Assembly: GCF_003014695.1 (NCBI RefSeq)
Contig: NZ_PYAS01000005.1
Location: forward strand, 310,001-374,000
Source of the DNA: Dyadobacter jiangsuensis
Lineage (GTDB): Bacteria; Bacteroidota; Bacteroidia; Cytophagales; Spirosomataceae
Length of the DNA stretch: 64,000 nucleotides
Direction of reading: 5' to 3'
A model generated the notes under the pieces. That model did not search any database, was not told the origin of the DNA, and saw only the letters and a program-made list of their open reading frames with translations. How positions within the stretch are numbered: the stretch's first letter is position 1; every line of letters begins with the position of its first letter. Both the position numbers and the translations under genes were made by a program. Shown piece after piece: positions 34,947 through 42,366 of the stretch.

Positions 34947-35489
34947 ATGAAAAGAATTCTACTGATTGTCTTTGCCTTGATCATCGTTGCATTCGCAGGC
35001 TTTTGGGGAGTCAGGAAATATACCAAATCATTCAGTCCCGAGGCAGTCGCGGAAACCAGTCTGAATGGAGTTAAGATTAAAATCTCTTACGGACAGCCCA
35101 GCAAAAAAGGTCGGATGATTTTCGGCAGGGAACAGGACAAGGCATTGCTGCCCTACGGCAAGGTATGGCGTACCGGAGCCAACGAAGCGACACTTGTAGA
35201 ATTTGAAAAAGATATAATAATGGGCGGAAAGCCGGTTAGAGCCGGCACCTATTCGCTTTTTTCAGTGCCGGGACAGAGTACCTGGAAAATCATCCTGAAC
35301 TCCGAAACCGGACAATGGGGTACAGATTACAATGACGGCAAGAATGTCATGAATGTAGAAGTTCCGATTCGGATCCGCCCGTCAGTTCAGGAAGTATTCC
35401 AGATCTATTTTGAAGAAATCCCCAATGGTGTCAATATGGTCCTGAGCTGGGATCAAACGGAGGCACTCGTTCCCTTTACCCACCCTTAG
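34947..35489 (+). CDS. DUF2911 protein
   Basis: A 180-residue protein with an N-terminal membrane anchor (MKRILLIVFALIIVAFAGFW) and a DUF2911 domain (about 40-175). Typical phrases are ISYGQPSKKGRMIFG, LLPYGKVWRTGANEATLVEF and PVRAGTYSLFSVPGQSTWKI. The function of the family is not established. It starts 3 bp after the second barrel gene stop, suggesting coupled translation and a shared envelope location. Confidence 0.8.
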   Translation: MKRILLIVFALIIVAFAGFWGVRKYTKSFSPEAVAETSLNGVKIKISYGQPSKKGRMIFGREQDKALLPYGKVWRTGANEATLVEFEKDIIMGGKPVRAGTYSLFSVPGQSTWKIILNSETGQWGTDYNDGKNVMNVEVPIRIRPSVQEVFQIYFEEIPNGVNMVLSWDQTEALVPFTHP

Positions 35490-35515
35490 TTCGATGCGGC
35501 TTCGGCCAGTTTTGT

Positions 35516-36409
35516 ATGTTTGTTGATGCTATTGAAAAAATAGATCAGTTTACCCGTCCGGTTCACTTTATCATCCGTTATTACGCAGGGAGCGACATCG
35601 TTCCAGGTACTGCTACATTGTTTTTTGTAAATGAAGATGGCTTTGCGGTAACGTGCAGGCACGTAGCCCGGCAAATCCTTCATGCGAATAGTATTTACGA
35701 AAACTACCTGAAATTCAAGGGCGAACTTCGCAAATTCGAGAAAGACCCTGGCCTTGCCACACAGCGTAATTTGCTGGAAACAAAATACAAGATCGCGTCT
35801 GACAGCCCGATTCGCATACTTTTCAATTTCATCCATTGCGTATCGGCCTACAAAGGGCTTACGATCCACCTGCATCCGACGCAGGATCTGGCCATTATCC
35901 AATTCCGGAACTACGAATCGAAGCAATACCAGTCTCACGCCCGGTTCCTGAAAGATTCCAGGATGGTGAAGCAGGGCCGCTATTTGTGCCGGCTGGGTTA
36001 TCCGTTCCCGGAGTTCACCAACTACCGGTACAATAAGCATACGGGAGACATCGAATGGACAACCGAAGGGAAGATTAAGACGCCCAGCTTTCCGATCGAC
36101 GGCATTATCACCCGCCATATCGGTGACAACAGCGAGGTTGTCGGCATCGAAATGAGCACGCCAGGATTACGCGGCCAAAGTGGCGGACCGCTGTTTGACC
36201 AGAACGGCATCATTTATGGAATGCAGAGTTCCACACGCCACCTGCATCTCGGCTTCGACCAGGTGAACCGCGAGGTAACTATCGACGGGCACCGCAAACG
36301 GGTCTCCAATTACCCGTTCCTGAACGTCGGGCAATGCGTGCATGTGGATGTGATCAAACAGTTTTTAAAAGAAAAACACATCCGCTATTACGAAGCTGAT
36401 CCAGCCTGA
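35516..36409 (+). CDS. Trypsin-like serine protease without signal peptide
   Basis: A 297-residue chymotrypsin-fold protease with no N-terminal hydrophobic region and no PDZ domain, so it is probably cytosolic. The catalytic triad can be placed as His49 (VTCRHVA), Asp124 (TQDLAIIQF) and Ser222 (LRGQSGGPLFD). The segment between His and Asp is longer than in HtrA proteins and carries a charged helical stretch. The C-terminal part has NVGQCVHVDVIKQFLKEK. Substrate unknown. Proteins of this type occur in bacterial conflict systems, but no partner gene is present here. It is convergent with the yjjG-like gene (12 bp gap). Confidence 0.7.
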   Translation: MFVDAIEKIDQFTRPVHFIIRYYAGSDIVPGTATLFFVNEDGFAVTCRHVARQILHANSIYENYLKFKGELRKFEKDPGLATQRNLLETKYKIASDSPIRILFNFIHCVSAYKGLTIHLHPTQDLAIIQFRNYESKQYQSHARFLKDSRMVKQGRYLCRLGYPFPEFTNYRYNKHTGDIEWTTEGKIKTPSFPIDGIITRHIGDNSEVVGIEMSTPGLRGQSGGPLFDQNGIIYGMQSSTRHLHLGFDQVNREVTIDGHRKRVSNYPFLNVGQCVHVDVIKQFLKEKHIRYYEADPA

Positions 36410-36421
36410 CGGCCGGCGTTG

Positions 36422-37126
36422 TTACAAGACCTGCATAAGTTCTTCCAGCCTTTTGATATTATAGGTAGGCGATTCATCGAACTTCAAACCCGCCGGATTG
36501 AGATACACCGTATCCATACCGACCTGTTTTGCGCCGAGAATATCCGCGATCCAGTTGTCGCCTACCATCAGGCTTTCTTCCGCTGTGGTTTGCGCCAGTT
36601 CCAATGCAAACTCGAAAATACGGCGGTCCGGCTTTTTGGCACTGGCGGTTTCGAACGTCACCACATGATCGAAGAAATGGCCGATCTCCGAGCTCGCGAT
36701 TTTCCTTGCCTGGATTTCGTTGAACCCGTTTGTAATAATGTGCATTCCATAGCCCGCGGTGGACACATAGTTCAGCAAATCGAGCGCGCCTTCCAGCAAA
36801 TGCTTTTTGGTAGGCAGCGAAGTAAGGTACAGCTCCCCGATTTCCGTATGCTCGGGCGGGCATTCCGCGCCGAGTTCCTCAAAAACCATTCTGAAACGGT
36901 TCTCACGTATATAGCTATGGTGCAGCTGTCCCCGATCGAACGCATCCCATAATGCAGTATTAATTTTAAGGAAAGAGCACACAAATGCTTCCAGAGACGG
37001 GATTCCGTAGCGGGTAAGCTGGTGATGGTGAAAAATCTCTTCCAGGGATTCGGACGAATTTCTTTCAAAATCCCAAAGTGTGTGATCCAAATCGAAGAAG
37101 ATATGCTTGTATTTCATATCTGGCAA
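36422..37126 (-). CDS. yjjG: HAD nucleotidase, YjjG type
   Basis: A 234-residue haloacid-dehalogenase phosphatase of the YjjG group, which removes phosphate from noncanonical pyrimidine nucleotides. Motif I is FFDLDHTLWDFERN (about 10-23), motif II is the HIITNGFNE segment, and motif IV is MVGDNWIADILGAKQVGMD. A helical cap follows motif I. The start may be the ATG at 37126 (MPDMKYK) or three codons later. The length and motifs match the family; the exact substrate is inferred. It is an isolated minus-strand gene, divergent from the sigma factor gene. Confidence 0.82.
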   Translation of the reverse strand: MPDMKYKHIFFDLDHTLWDFERNSSESLEEIFHHHQLTRYGIPSLEAFVCSFLKINTALWDAFDRGQLHHSYIRENRFRMVFEELGAECPPEHTEIGELYLTSLPTKKHLLEGALDLLNYVSTAGYGMHIITNGFNEIQARKIASSEIGHFFDHVVTFETASAKKPDRRIFEFALELAQTTAEESLMVGDNWIADILGAKQVGMDTVYLNPAGLKFDESPTYNIKRLEELMQVL

Positions 37127-37500
37127 AAATTCAATTTTTATAAGAAAAGTGAAATTACGATGTCCGGCCGAAAAAAGTAGGGCCCGATATACGAAAATCG
37201 ATCTAACTCGACACGCGCTTCGTAGATTATTTATTAAGTACTATTATTTATTCTAATATGTCTACGACCTGGTAACAACGAATGCAATGCATCTAAAACA
37301 TGCACAACTTGTTAACATCTGTTAACGGGAAATAATTTTTCTGCAAAAAGAAACTCAAACATTTGCAAATTATTTTTCAAATCCATTTCTTTGATTCGTA
37401 TAATTCGAAATGCCGAAAAGTCACATCTAATTTTTCACCAAACCAGAAAGGAGAAACAATATCGATCAACTGCTCTACGTTAACTAAATCGAATAGTAAA
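37127..37500. other. Intergenic region upstream of the sigma factor gene
   Basis: A 374-bp AT-rich stretch without a gene. It contains two copies of the palindrome GTTAAC (37311-37316 and 37321-37326, 10 bp apart) and a promoter candidate TTTG-N20-TTTCTTTG (37362-37393). A purine-rich AGAAAGGAGAAAC follows at about 37445-37457. The GTTAAC pair could be an operator; no binding protein is recognised. Confidence 0.5.
37362..37393 (+). promoter_or_regulatory. Candidate promoter of the sigma factor gene
   Basis: TTTG (37362-37365), a 20-bp spacer, and TTTCTTTG (37386-37393), one mismatch from TAnnTTTG. This predicts a leader of about 100 nt. Confidence 0.4.
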
Positions 37501-38100
37501 ATGGAGAAAGTCCAAGTTAGCGACAGTGAGTTGGTAACATTGTATATCCGGGGCAATGAGAAGGCTTTCGAAAAGCTTGTTCAGCGCCATAAGTCGAGAA
37601 TATACACCACTATTTATCTGATTGTCAAGGATCAATATGTAGCCGAAGATTTATTACAGGATACATTTATAAAAGCTGTTGACACAATAAAAGGTGGGAG
37701 ATATAACGACGAAGGTAAGTTCCTACCGTGGATTATACGAATCGCACACAACCTCGCCATTGATTATTTCAGACGCGATAAACGCTACCCCAATGTAGTG
37801 TTCGAAGATGGGAGCAGTGTTTTCAACACGCTGGATTTTTCGGAAGATTCCGTTGAGTCGATCCAGATTCGTCAGGAAACACATGAGCAGCTGCGGGAGA
37901 TGATCCAGCGGTTGCCCGACGTGCAGAAGCAAGTTCTGATCATGCGCCACTATGAGGACATGAGCTTTCAGGAAATTGCGGACGCCACGGGTGTGAGTAT
38001 TAATACGGCATTGGGTAGAATGCGTTACGCGTTGATAAACCTGCGTAAGCAATTTAACCAACGTGCCCCACAGTATGACAAAAACCTTTACTTACGATGA
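37501..38100 (+). CDS. ECF-like sigma-70 factor
   Basis: A 199-residue alternative sigma factor. Region 2 (about 20-95) has AFEKLVQRHKSRIYTTIYLI and AEDLLQDTFIKAVDTI, and region 4 (about 135-190) has LPDVQKQVLIMRHYEDMSFQ and EIADATGVSINTALGRMRYA. There is no region 1.1 or 3, as in ECF sigma factors. The start is ATG 37501 (MEKVQVSDSELV); the upstream extension is low-complexity and would include the leader. The target regulon is unknown. It overlaps the following small gene by 26 bp, suggesting coupled expression, and no membrane anti-sigma factor is visible. Confidence 0.88.
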   Translation: MEKVQVSDSELVTLYIRGNEKAFEKLVQRHKSRIYTTIYLIVKDQYVAEDLLQDTFIKAVDTIKGGRYNDEGKFLPWIIRIAHNLAIDYFRRDKRYPNVVFEDGSSVFNTLDFSEDSVESIQIRQETHEQLREMIQRLPDVQKQVLIMRHYEDMSFQEIADATGVSINTALGRMRYALINLRKQFNQRAPQYDKNLYLR

Positions 38101-38323
38101 TGTTGTAAGGTATCTATATGCCGAAACAACTGAGAATGAAAATGAACAGATTGTTGAGGCGCTCGCTCTTGACGACAACTTGATGAACTTTTATCTCGAT
38201 TCCCTGGAAATCCAGAATCAGATGAACAAGATCACTCGGACTCCTTCCGAGAACGTGATTTCAGAAGTTTTCAGATACTCGCGACAATTCTCTTCTAAAA
38301 GGTCTGCTGCACTCCTTTACTAG
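38075..38323 (+). CDS. Small acidic protein overlapping the sigma factor gene
   Basis: An 82-residue protein starting at ATG 38075 (MTKTFTYDDVVRYLYAETTE), 26 bp inside the sigma factor gene in another frame. It is acidic in its first half and basic at the end (YSRQFSSKRSAALLY). It has no membrane segment, zinc-finger motif or signal peptide. Not recognised. The overlap suggests a functional link, perhaps control of the sigma factor, but only position supports this. The codon pattern is consistent with a real gene, and the stop is followed by hairpins. Confidence 0.6.
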   Translation: MTKTFTYDDVVRYLYAETTENENEQIVEALALDDNLMNFYLDSLEIQNQMNKITRTPSENVISEVFRYSRQFSSKRSAALLY

Positions 38324-38345
38324 GACGAGTCGGCAGATTTTTTTG

Positions 38346-38374
38346 TTTCCAGCTATCGGTGCGGTAGCTGGAAA
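38346..38374 (+). terminator. Terminator after the sigma factor pair
   Basis: A 10-bp perfect stem TTTCCAGCTA / TAGCTGGAAA with a 9-nt loop. T-rich sequence lies on both sides. A weaker upstream hairpin (TCTGCTG / CGGCAGA, then TTTTTTT) overlaps the 3' end of the small gene. Confidence 0.6.
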
Positions 38375-38478
38375 TTGTCATTATTTTTAAGATTCGGAAC
38401 GGAAACCCGCCAGCAGGCTACTGTTCCCAGTAGATTTCTATGTCGGAACCTCTTCCTTCATAGGACCATGATCGTATT

Positions 38479-39141
38479 ATGCTAAAAAAAGAACGCTATA
38501 AACACTTCCTGGACTATTTCACCCAGAATTTCCCGGAGCCCGAAACCGAATTGCATTATTCCAACCCGTACGAGCTGTTAGTGGCAGTGGTACTATCCGC
38601 GCAATGTACCGACAAGCGTGTGAATATGGTCACGCCAAAACTTTTCGAGCGCTTTCCGGATCCAGAGTCGCTCGCCGCCTCCAATTCGGAGGAAGTATTT
38701 ACCTATATCAGATCCATATCCTACCCTAATAACAAAGCCAAGCACCTCGTAGGATTGGGAAGGATGCTGGTCGAGCAGTTTCACTCGGAGGTACCTTCCA
38801 CCGTGGAAGAATTGCAAAAGTTGCCCGGTGTAGGGCGTAAAACAGCCAATGTCATCGCCTCGGTGATTTTCAGCATGCCGGCAATGGCGGTTGATACGCA
38901 TGTTTTCAGGGTGTCTAGAAGACTTGGGCTTGTACCGATGACCGCAAAAACGCCATTGGCTGTGGAAAAGGAATTGGTAGCCCATATTCCGAAGCATTTG
39001 ATCCACAAGGCGCATCACTGGCTCATCTTGCACGGGCGCTACGTGTGTACCGCGCGCAACCCGCAGTGCTTCCAGTGTCCGCTATCACCATTTTGCAAAT
39101 ACTTTGAAAAAAATGTAAAAATCGACGTTTTTCACTCGTAA
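38479..39141 (+). CDS. nth: Endonuclease III
   Basis: A 220-residue DNA glycosylase/AP lyase that removes oxidised pyrimidines. The helix-hairpin-helix LPGVGRKTANVIASVIF (about 114-130) holds the catalytic Lys, and VDTHVFRVSRRLGL has the catalytic Asp. The FeS cluster is C-X6-C-X2-C-X5-C in CTARNPQCFQCPLSPFC (about 191-207). The N-terminal VLSAQCTDKRVN is also typical. Full length. It is a single gene with intergenic gaps on both sides. Confidence 0.96.
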   Translation: MLKKERYKHFLDYFTQNFPEPETELHYSNPYELLVAVVLSAQCTDKRVNMVTPKLFERFPDPESLAASNSEEVFTYIRSISYPNNKAKHLVGLGRMLVEQFHSEVPSTVEELQKLPGVGRKTANVIASVIFSMPAMAVDTHVFRVSRRLGLVPMTAKTPLAVEKELVAHIPKHLIHKAHHWLILHGRYVCTARNPQCFQCPLSPFCKYFEKNVKIDVFHS

Positions 39142-39212
39142 TTACAACCAATTTTAACTCCTCCGAGTCTACCCTGAAACTAAAACAATCCCATTAATTA
39201 CTTAGAAAAGAA

Positions 39213-40073
39213 ATGAAGCGTATTAATCTGGTGTGGTGTGTACTACTGACGATGGCGATCGGGGTCTCATCTTGTATGAAAGATGTATCGAGCAGGGACG
39301 AAGAGAAAATCGCCGAAAATGAAGCAGCTATCCAAGCCGCGTTGCAGGCGGACAGCTTGGGTTCAAAGGCAGTGAGGGATTCTACCGGCCTCTATTATAT
39401 TGTCAGAAAGTCTAATCCGGCTGGTCTGAAAGCGCAGCCCGGCGATGCGGCAACCATCAAATACACGGGTTATTTGCTGAACGGAACGAAGGTTATTTCT
39501 TCTGTTGAGGATAACAAAACGGAATTCTCTTTCCCCGCCGGCGGAAATGTATACTGGGGCGGTATTGAAATCGGTATTTTCAAAATGAGGGTCGGCGAAA
39601 AAACTACCTTCTTTTTGCCTTACTACTTGGCTTCGGGTGCTGTTGACCGTGTTAATATCCCAGCCTATTCTCCTATTCGACTGGAAGTAGAATTTATCAA
39701 AACACGTACGGAGCCTCAGCAAATCGATGATTTCATTGCCAAAAAAGGTTACACCGTGTCGGAAAGAAGCACAGATAACCTGGTAATCGTTAGAGCCAAC
39801 ACTGTAACAGGCGATACGATCGGCGTGGGCAAATCCGTGAACGTGAAATATGTGGGAAGGCTCCTCGACGACACTAAATTCGACGAACGTACAGCCAGCT
39901 TCATTACCGGCAGCCCCAACACCATCCCTGGCTTCGACCGGGCTATCAGAAAAATGAGAAAGGGTGAAAAAGCAATTATCGTATTTCCTTCTGCACTTGC
40001 GTATGGCAAAAACGGAAGCAGCTCGATCCTTCCCTATTCTCCGCTTCAATTTGAAATTGAGATTCAAAACTAA
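39213..40073 (+). CDS. Lipoprotein FKBP-type peptidyl-prolyl isomerase, two domains
   Basis: A 286-residue exported protein with a lipoprotein signal (MKRINLVWCVLLTMAIGVSS, then Cys 21) and two FKBP-like domains. The first is at about 60-165 (GDAATIKYTGYLLNGTKVIS) and lacks several active-site residues. The second is at about 190-286 and is better preserved (VNVKYVGRLLDDTKFDE, TIPGFDRAIRKMRKGEKAII, FPSALAYGKNGSSSILPYSP). It catalyses prolyl isomerisation or acts as a periplasmic chaperone. It is tail-to-tail with the aminotransferase gene, with the two stop codons overlapping (shared bases 40070-40073). Confidence 0.88.
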   Translation: MKRINLVWCVLLTMAIGVSSCMKDVSSRDEEKIAENEAAIQAALQADSLGSKAVRDSTGLYYIVRKSNPAGLKAQPGDAATIKYTGYLLNGTKVISSVEDNKTEFSFPAGGNVYWGGIEIGIFKMRVGEKTTFFLPYYLASGAVDRVNIPAYSPIRLEVEFIKTRTEPQQIDDFIAKKGYTVSERSTDNLVIVRANTVTGDTIGVGKSVNVKYVGRLLDDTKFDERTASFITGSPNTIPGFDRAIRKMRKGEKAIIVFPSALAYGKNGSSSILPYSPLQFEIEIQN

Positions 40074-41188
40074 GTTTTGAAGCAATCGTCTACGATCGAG
40101 GCTATAAGCTTTCTGTCATCGTCACTAAGATTTGACCCTGAAGGCAAGCAAAGTCCTTGATGAAACAACCTTTCTGAAACGCTACCTCCAAACCGGGGTA
40201 GCGTTTTGTATATTTGCTGGCAATGCATCGGCTTCCACACGGGCCGCGATTCGATACCATTTGCCAAAAGTGCATTATGAACAAGCGAGGGGCATTCACC
40301 TGCGATTGTCAGCGCAGTTAGCCAACGATTCGAAAACATATCGATGGCTCCATCCTGAAAATCGATACCAGGGTTTTTGTGCAGGGAAATTTGATAAAAC
40401 TGAAAGTTGCCCCGGCGCATCCAGACTCTCTCACCGACTACCTCCAACTGCCCCCGCCCTATTCCCGCACAAACATTGCTCATCCGATAGTTGTACCCCA
40501 CCGCGCTATGCTCGTAATGCGCGACAGGCTCACGCGCCTGCGTGGCCAGAAAACGTGCTTTTTCTACAAGCCCCGCATTATCCGACAGCAATGCCCCGCC
40601 TCCGGATGTCGTAATGATTTTATTTCCATTAAAAGAGAAAATTCCGATATCACCAAACGTACCTACTTTCCTGCCTTTATACTCAGAACCCAAAGCCTCC
40701 GCAGCGTCCTCTATCAAAGGGATCCCATATTTCCTGCACAAATACAAAATCTCGTCGAGCATGGCAGGCATGCCGTATAAATGCATTACAATCACTGCTT
40801 TTGGCTTTTGACCCATTTGCAGATAATGCAGTATTGCATCTTCCAACGCATTAGGGCACATATTCCAGGTAGTAGCCTCGCTATCGATAAAAACGGGTGT
40901 CGCGCCTACGTACATGATCGGATTTGCAGTGGCCACGAAAGTCAATGACTGACAGAGCACAATATCGCCCTTGCCAATGCCCATAGCAAGCAATGCAAGG
41001 TGTATGGCAGCTGTACCCGACGATACGGCCAATGCATATTTGCTGCCGGTATATTGGCATAGCTCTGCTTCGAACGCGTCGATATTCGGTCCGATATGCG
41101 CAATCCAGTTGCTATCAAACGCTTCCTGAATGTACTTCATCTCCCGCCCGCTCATATGCGGAGGCGACAGGTAAATTTTGTATCGCAT
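40070..41188 (-). CDS. DegT/DnrJ/EryC1-family aminotransferase (PglE-like)
   Basis: A 372-residue PLP-dependent sugar aminotransferase. It has ALAVSSGTAAIHLALLAMGI (about 52-71), IEDAAEALGSEYKGRKVGTF (about 166-185) and the PLP lysine in IGIFSFNGNKIITTSGGGAL (about 187-206). With the two preceding genes it forms a PglC-PglD-PglE-type set that makes and loads a diacetamido trideoxy hexose such as bacillosamine. The dehydratase (PglF) is not in this window. It follows the acetyltransferase by 12 bp. Confidence 0.85.
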   Translation of the reverse strand: MRYKIYLSPPHMSGREMKYIQEAFDSNWIAHIGPNIDAFEAELCQYTGSKYALAVSSGTAAIHLALLAMGIGKGDIVLCQSLTFVATANPIMYVGATPVFIDSEATTWNMCPNALEDAILHYLQMGQKPKAVIVMHLYGMPAMLDEILYLCRKYGIPLIEDAAEALGSEYKGRKVGTFGDIGIFSFNGNKIITTSGGGALLSDNAGLVEKARFLATQAREPVAHYEHSAVGYNYRMSNVCAGIGRGQLEVVGERVWMRRGNFQFYQISLHKNPGIDFQDGAIDMFSNRWLTALTIAGECPSLVHNALLANGIESRPVWKPMHCQQIYKTLPRFGGSVSERLFHQGLCLPSGSNLSDDDRKLIASIVDDCFKT

Positions 41189-41200
41189 AGTGTGTTTGTT

Positions 41201-41791
41201 TTATTGAATGATTCTCGCAGGGTTACCCATCACTTTGGCATAATCGGGAACATCTCGTACCACCACGGAGCCCGCGCCGATGATACATTCTCGACCGAGT
41301 TTCACACCCGGCAGTACCACGCTTCCCGCGCCTACAAGCGTGCATTCACCTACACGCACGCCCCCGCATAGCGTAGCGCCCGGGCCTATGTGCGCAAAGT
41401 CATCGATAATGCATTCATGATCGACGATCGCCGCAGTGTTAATGATAACGTGATTCCCGATCTGACAATCGACTTGCATGACCGCCTGATGCACCACTAC
41501 TACGCCGTGACCCAAGCTTACGTGATCATCGATCGTTGCCGTGGGGTGGATAGCAATACCAAAAGCATGTGCAACTTTCCCCGCTATCTTCCGGCGCATG
41601 AAGTTGTCGCCAATGGCTATTATCAACTTTTCATTCTGCATGACCAGGGTGTCATAAACAGCGGGAACACACTGACCAGACCATTTCACATTTTGCCAAT
41701 GATCGTCGAACAGACCTGCAAGCTGCTCCCCACATGCCGAAAGTATGCTTGCCACTACCTTAGCATGCCCGCCTGCTCCGTAGATCAGCAT
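41201..41791 (-). CDS. Sugar O/N-acetyltransferase (NeuD/PglD type)
   Basis: A 196-residue left-handed beta-helix acetyltransferase with an N-terminal Rossmann-like region (MLIYGAGGHAKVVASILSAC) and hexapeptide repeats in the rest, for example IGNHVIINTAAIVDHECIID, ending GNPARII. The arrangement is that of NeuD and PglD, which acetylate UDP-amino sugars. The start overlaps the end of the sugar transferase gene by 7 bp, so the two are translationally coupled. Confidence 0.85.
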   Translation of the reverse strand: MLIYGAGGHAKVVASILSACGEQLAGLFDDHWQNVKWSGQCVPAVYDTLVMQNEKLIIAIGDNFMRRKIAGKVAHAFGIAIHPTATIDDHVSLGHGVVVVHQAVMQVDCQIGNHVIINTAAIVDHECIIDDFAHIGPGATLCGGVRVGECTLVGAGSVVLPGVKLGRECIIGAGSVVVRDVPDYAKVMGNPARIIQ

Positions 41792-42363
41792 GTCGCATTG
41801 CCTTTGAAAGGTGAAGCATCGATAACAGCATCCGTGGCTTGATGCATAAACAACACCCCGAAAGCCGTTTCGAAGATGATCCTGACATCGAGCGCCGGAG
41901 AAAGGTTATCCACATAAACCAGATCCAATTCAAACTTTTCGCCCCAACTCAACTTGTTTCGTCCATTAATTTGAGCGAGGCCGGTCATTCCCGGTTTCAC
42001 CGCATGGCGTAAACGCTGTTCAGCATTATAAAGCGGCAAGTATTCCGGCAGCAGGGGTCTTGGGCCGACAATACTCATATCGCCCGATAGCACGTTCAAG
42101 AACTGCGGCAGTTCGTCGATCGACGATTTGCGGAGTAAACTACCGAGTCTGGTAACAGGACGCCCGTCGCCATGCATGGTCCTGAATTTCAGAATTGTGA
42201 ATAACTCCTCATTCAGCCCAGGCCTGATTTGCATAAAGAATGGATTGCCTTTAAAATGCACCCATAAAACAGGCAGCAGCACAACAAAAAACGGCAACGA
42301 GGTAATCAACCCCATTGCCGCCAGTAAAATGTCTAAGATTCTCTTTCCTTTTGAACGATACAT
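41785..42363 (-). CDS. Undecaprenyl-phosphate sugar phosphotransferase (PglC-like)
   Basis: A 192-residue monotopic phosphoglycosyl transferase. It has one N-terminal re-entrant membrane segment (about 9-31), then ILKFRTMHGDGRPVTRLG, LRKSSIDELPQFLNVLSGDM (catalytic Asp-Glu pair), SIVGPRPLLPEYLPLY and GMTGLAQINGRN, all family hallmarks. This is the short PglC form without the extra membrane region of WbaP. It transfers a sugar phosphate to the lipid carrier, starting an oligosaccharide for glycoprotein or polysaccharide. It begins 3 bp after the E1 gene stop. Confidence 0.9.
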   Translation of the reverse strand: MYRSKGKRILDILLAAMGLITSLPFFVVLLPVLWVHFKGNPFFMQIRPGLNEELFTILKFRTMHGDGRPVTRLGSLLRKSSIDELPQFLNVLSGDMSIVGPRPLLPEYLPLYNAEQRLRHAVKPGMTGLAQINGRNKLSWGEKFELDLVYVDNLSPALDVRIIFETAFGVLFMHQATDAVIDASPFKGNATC

Positions 42364-42366
42364 AGA

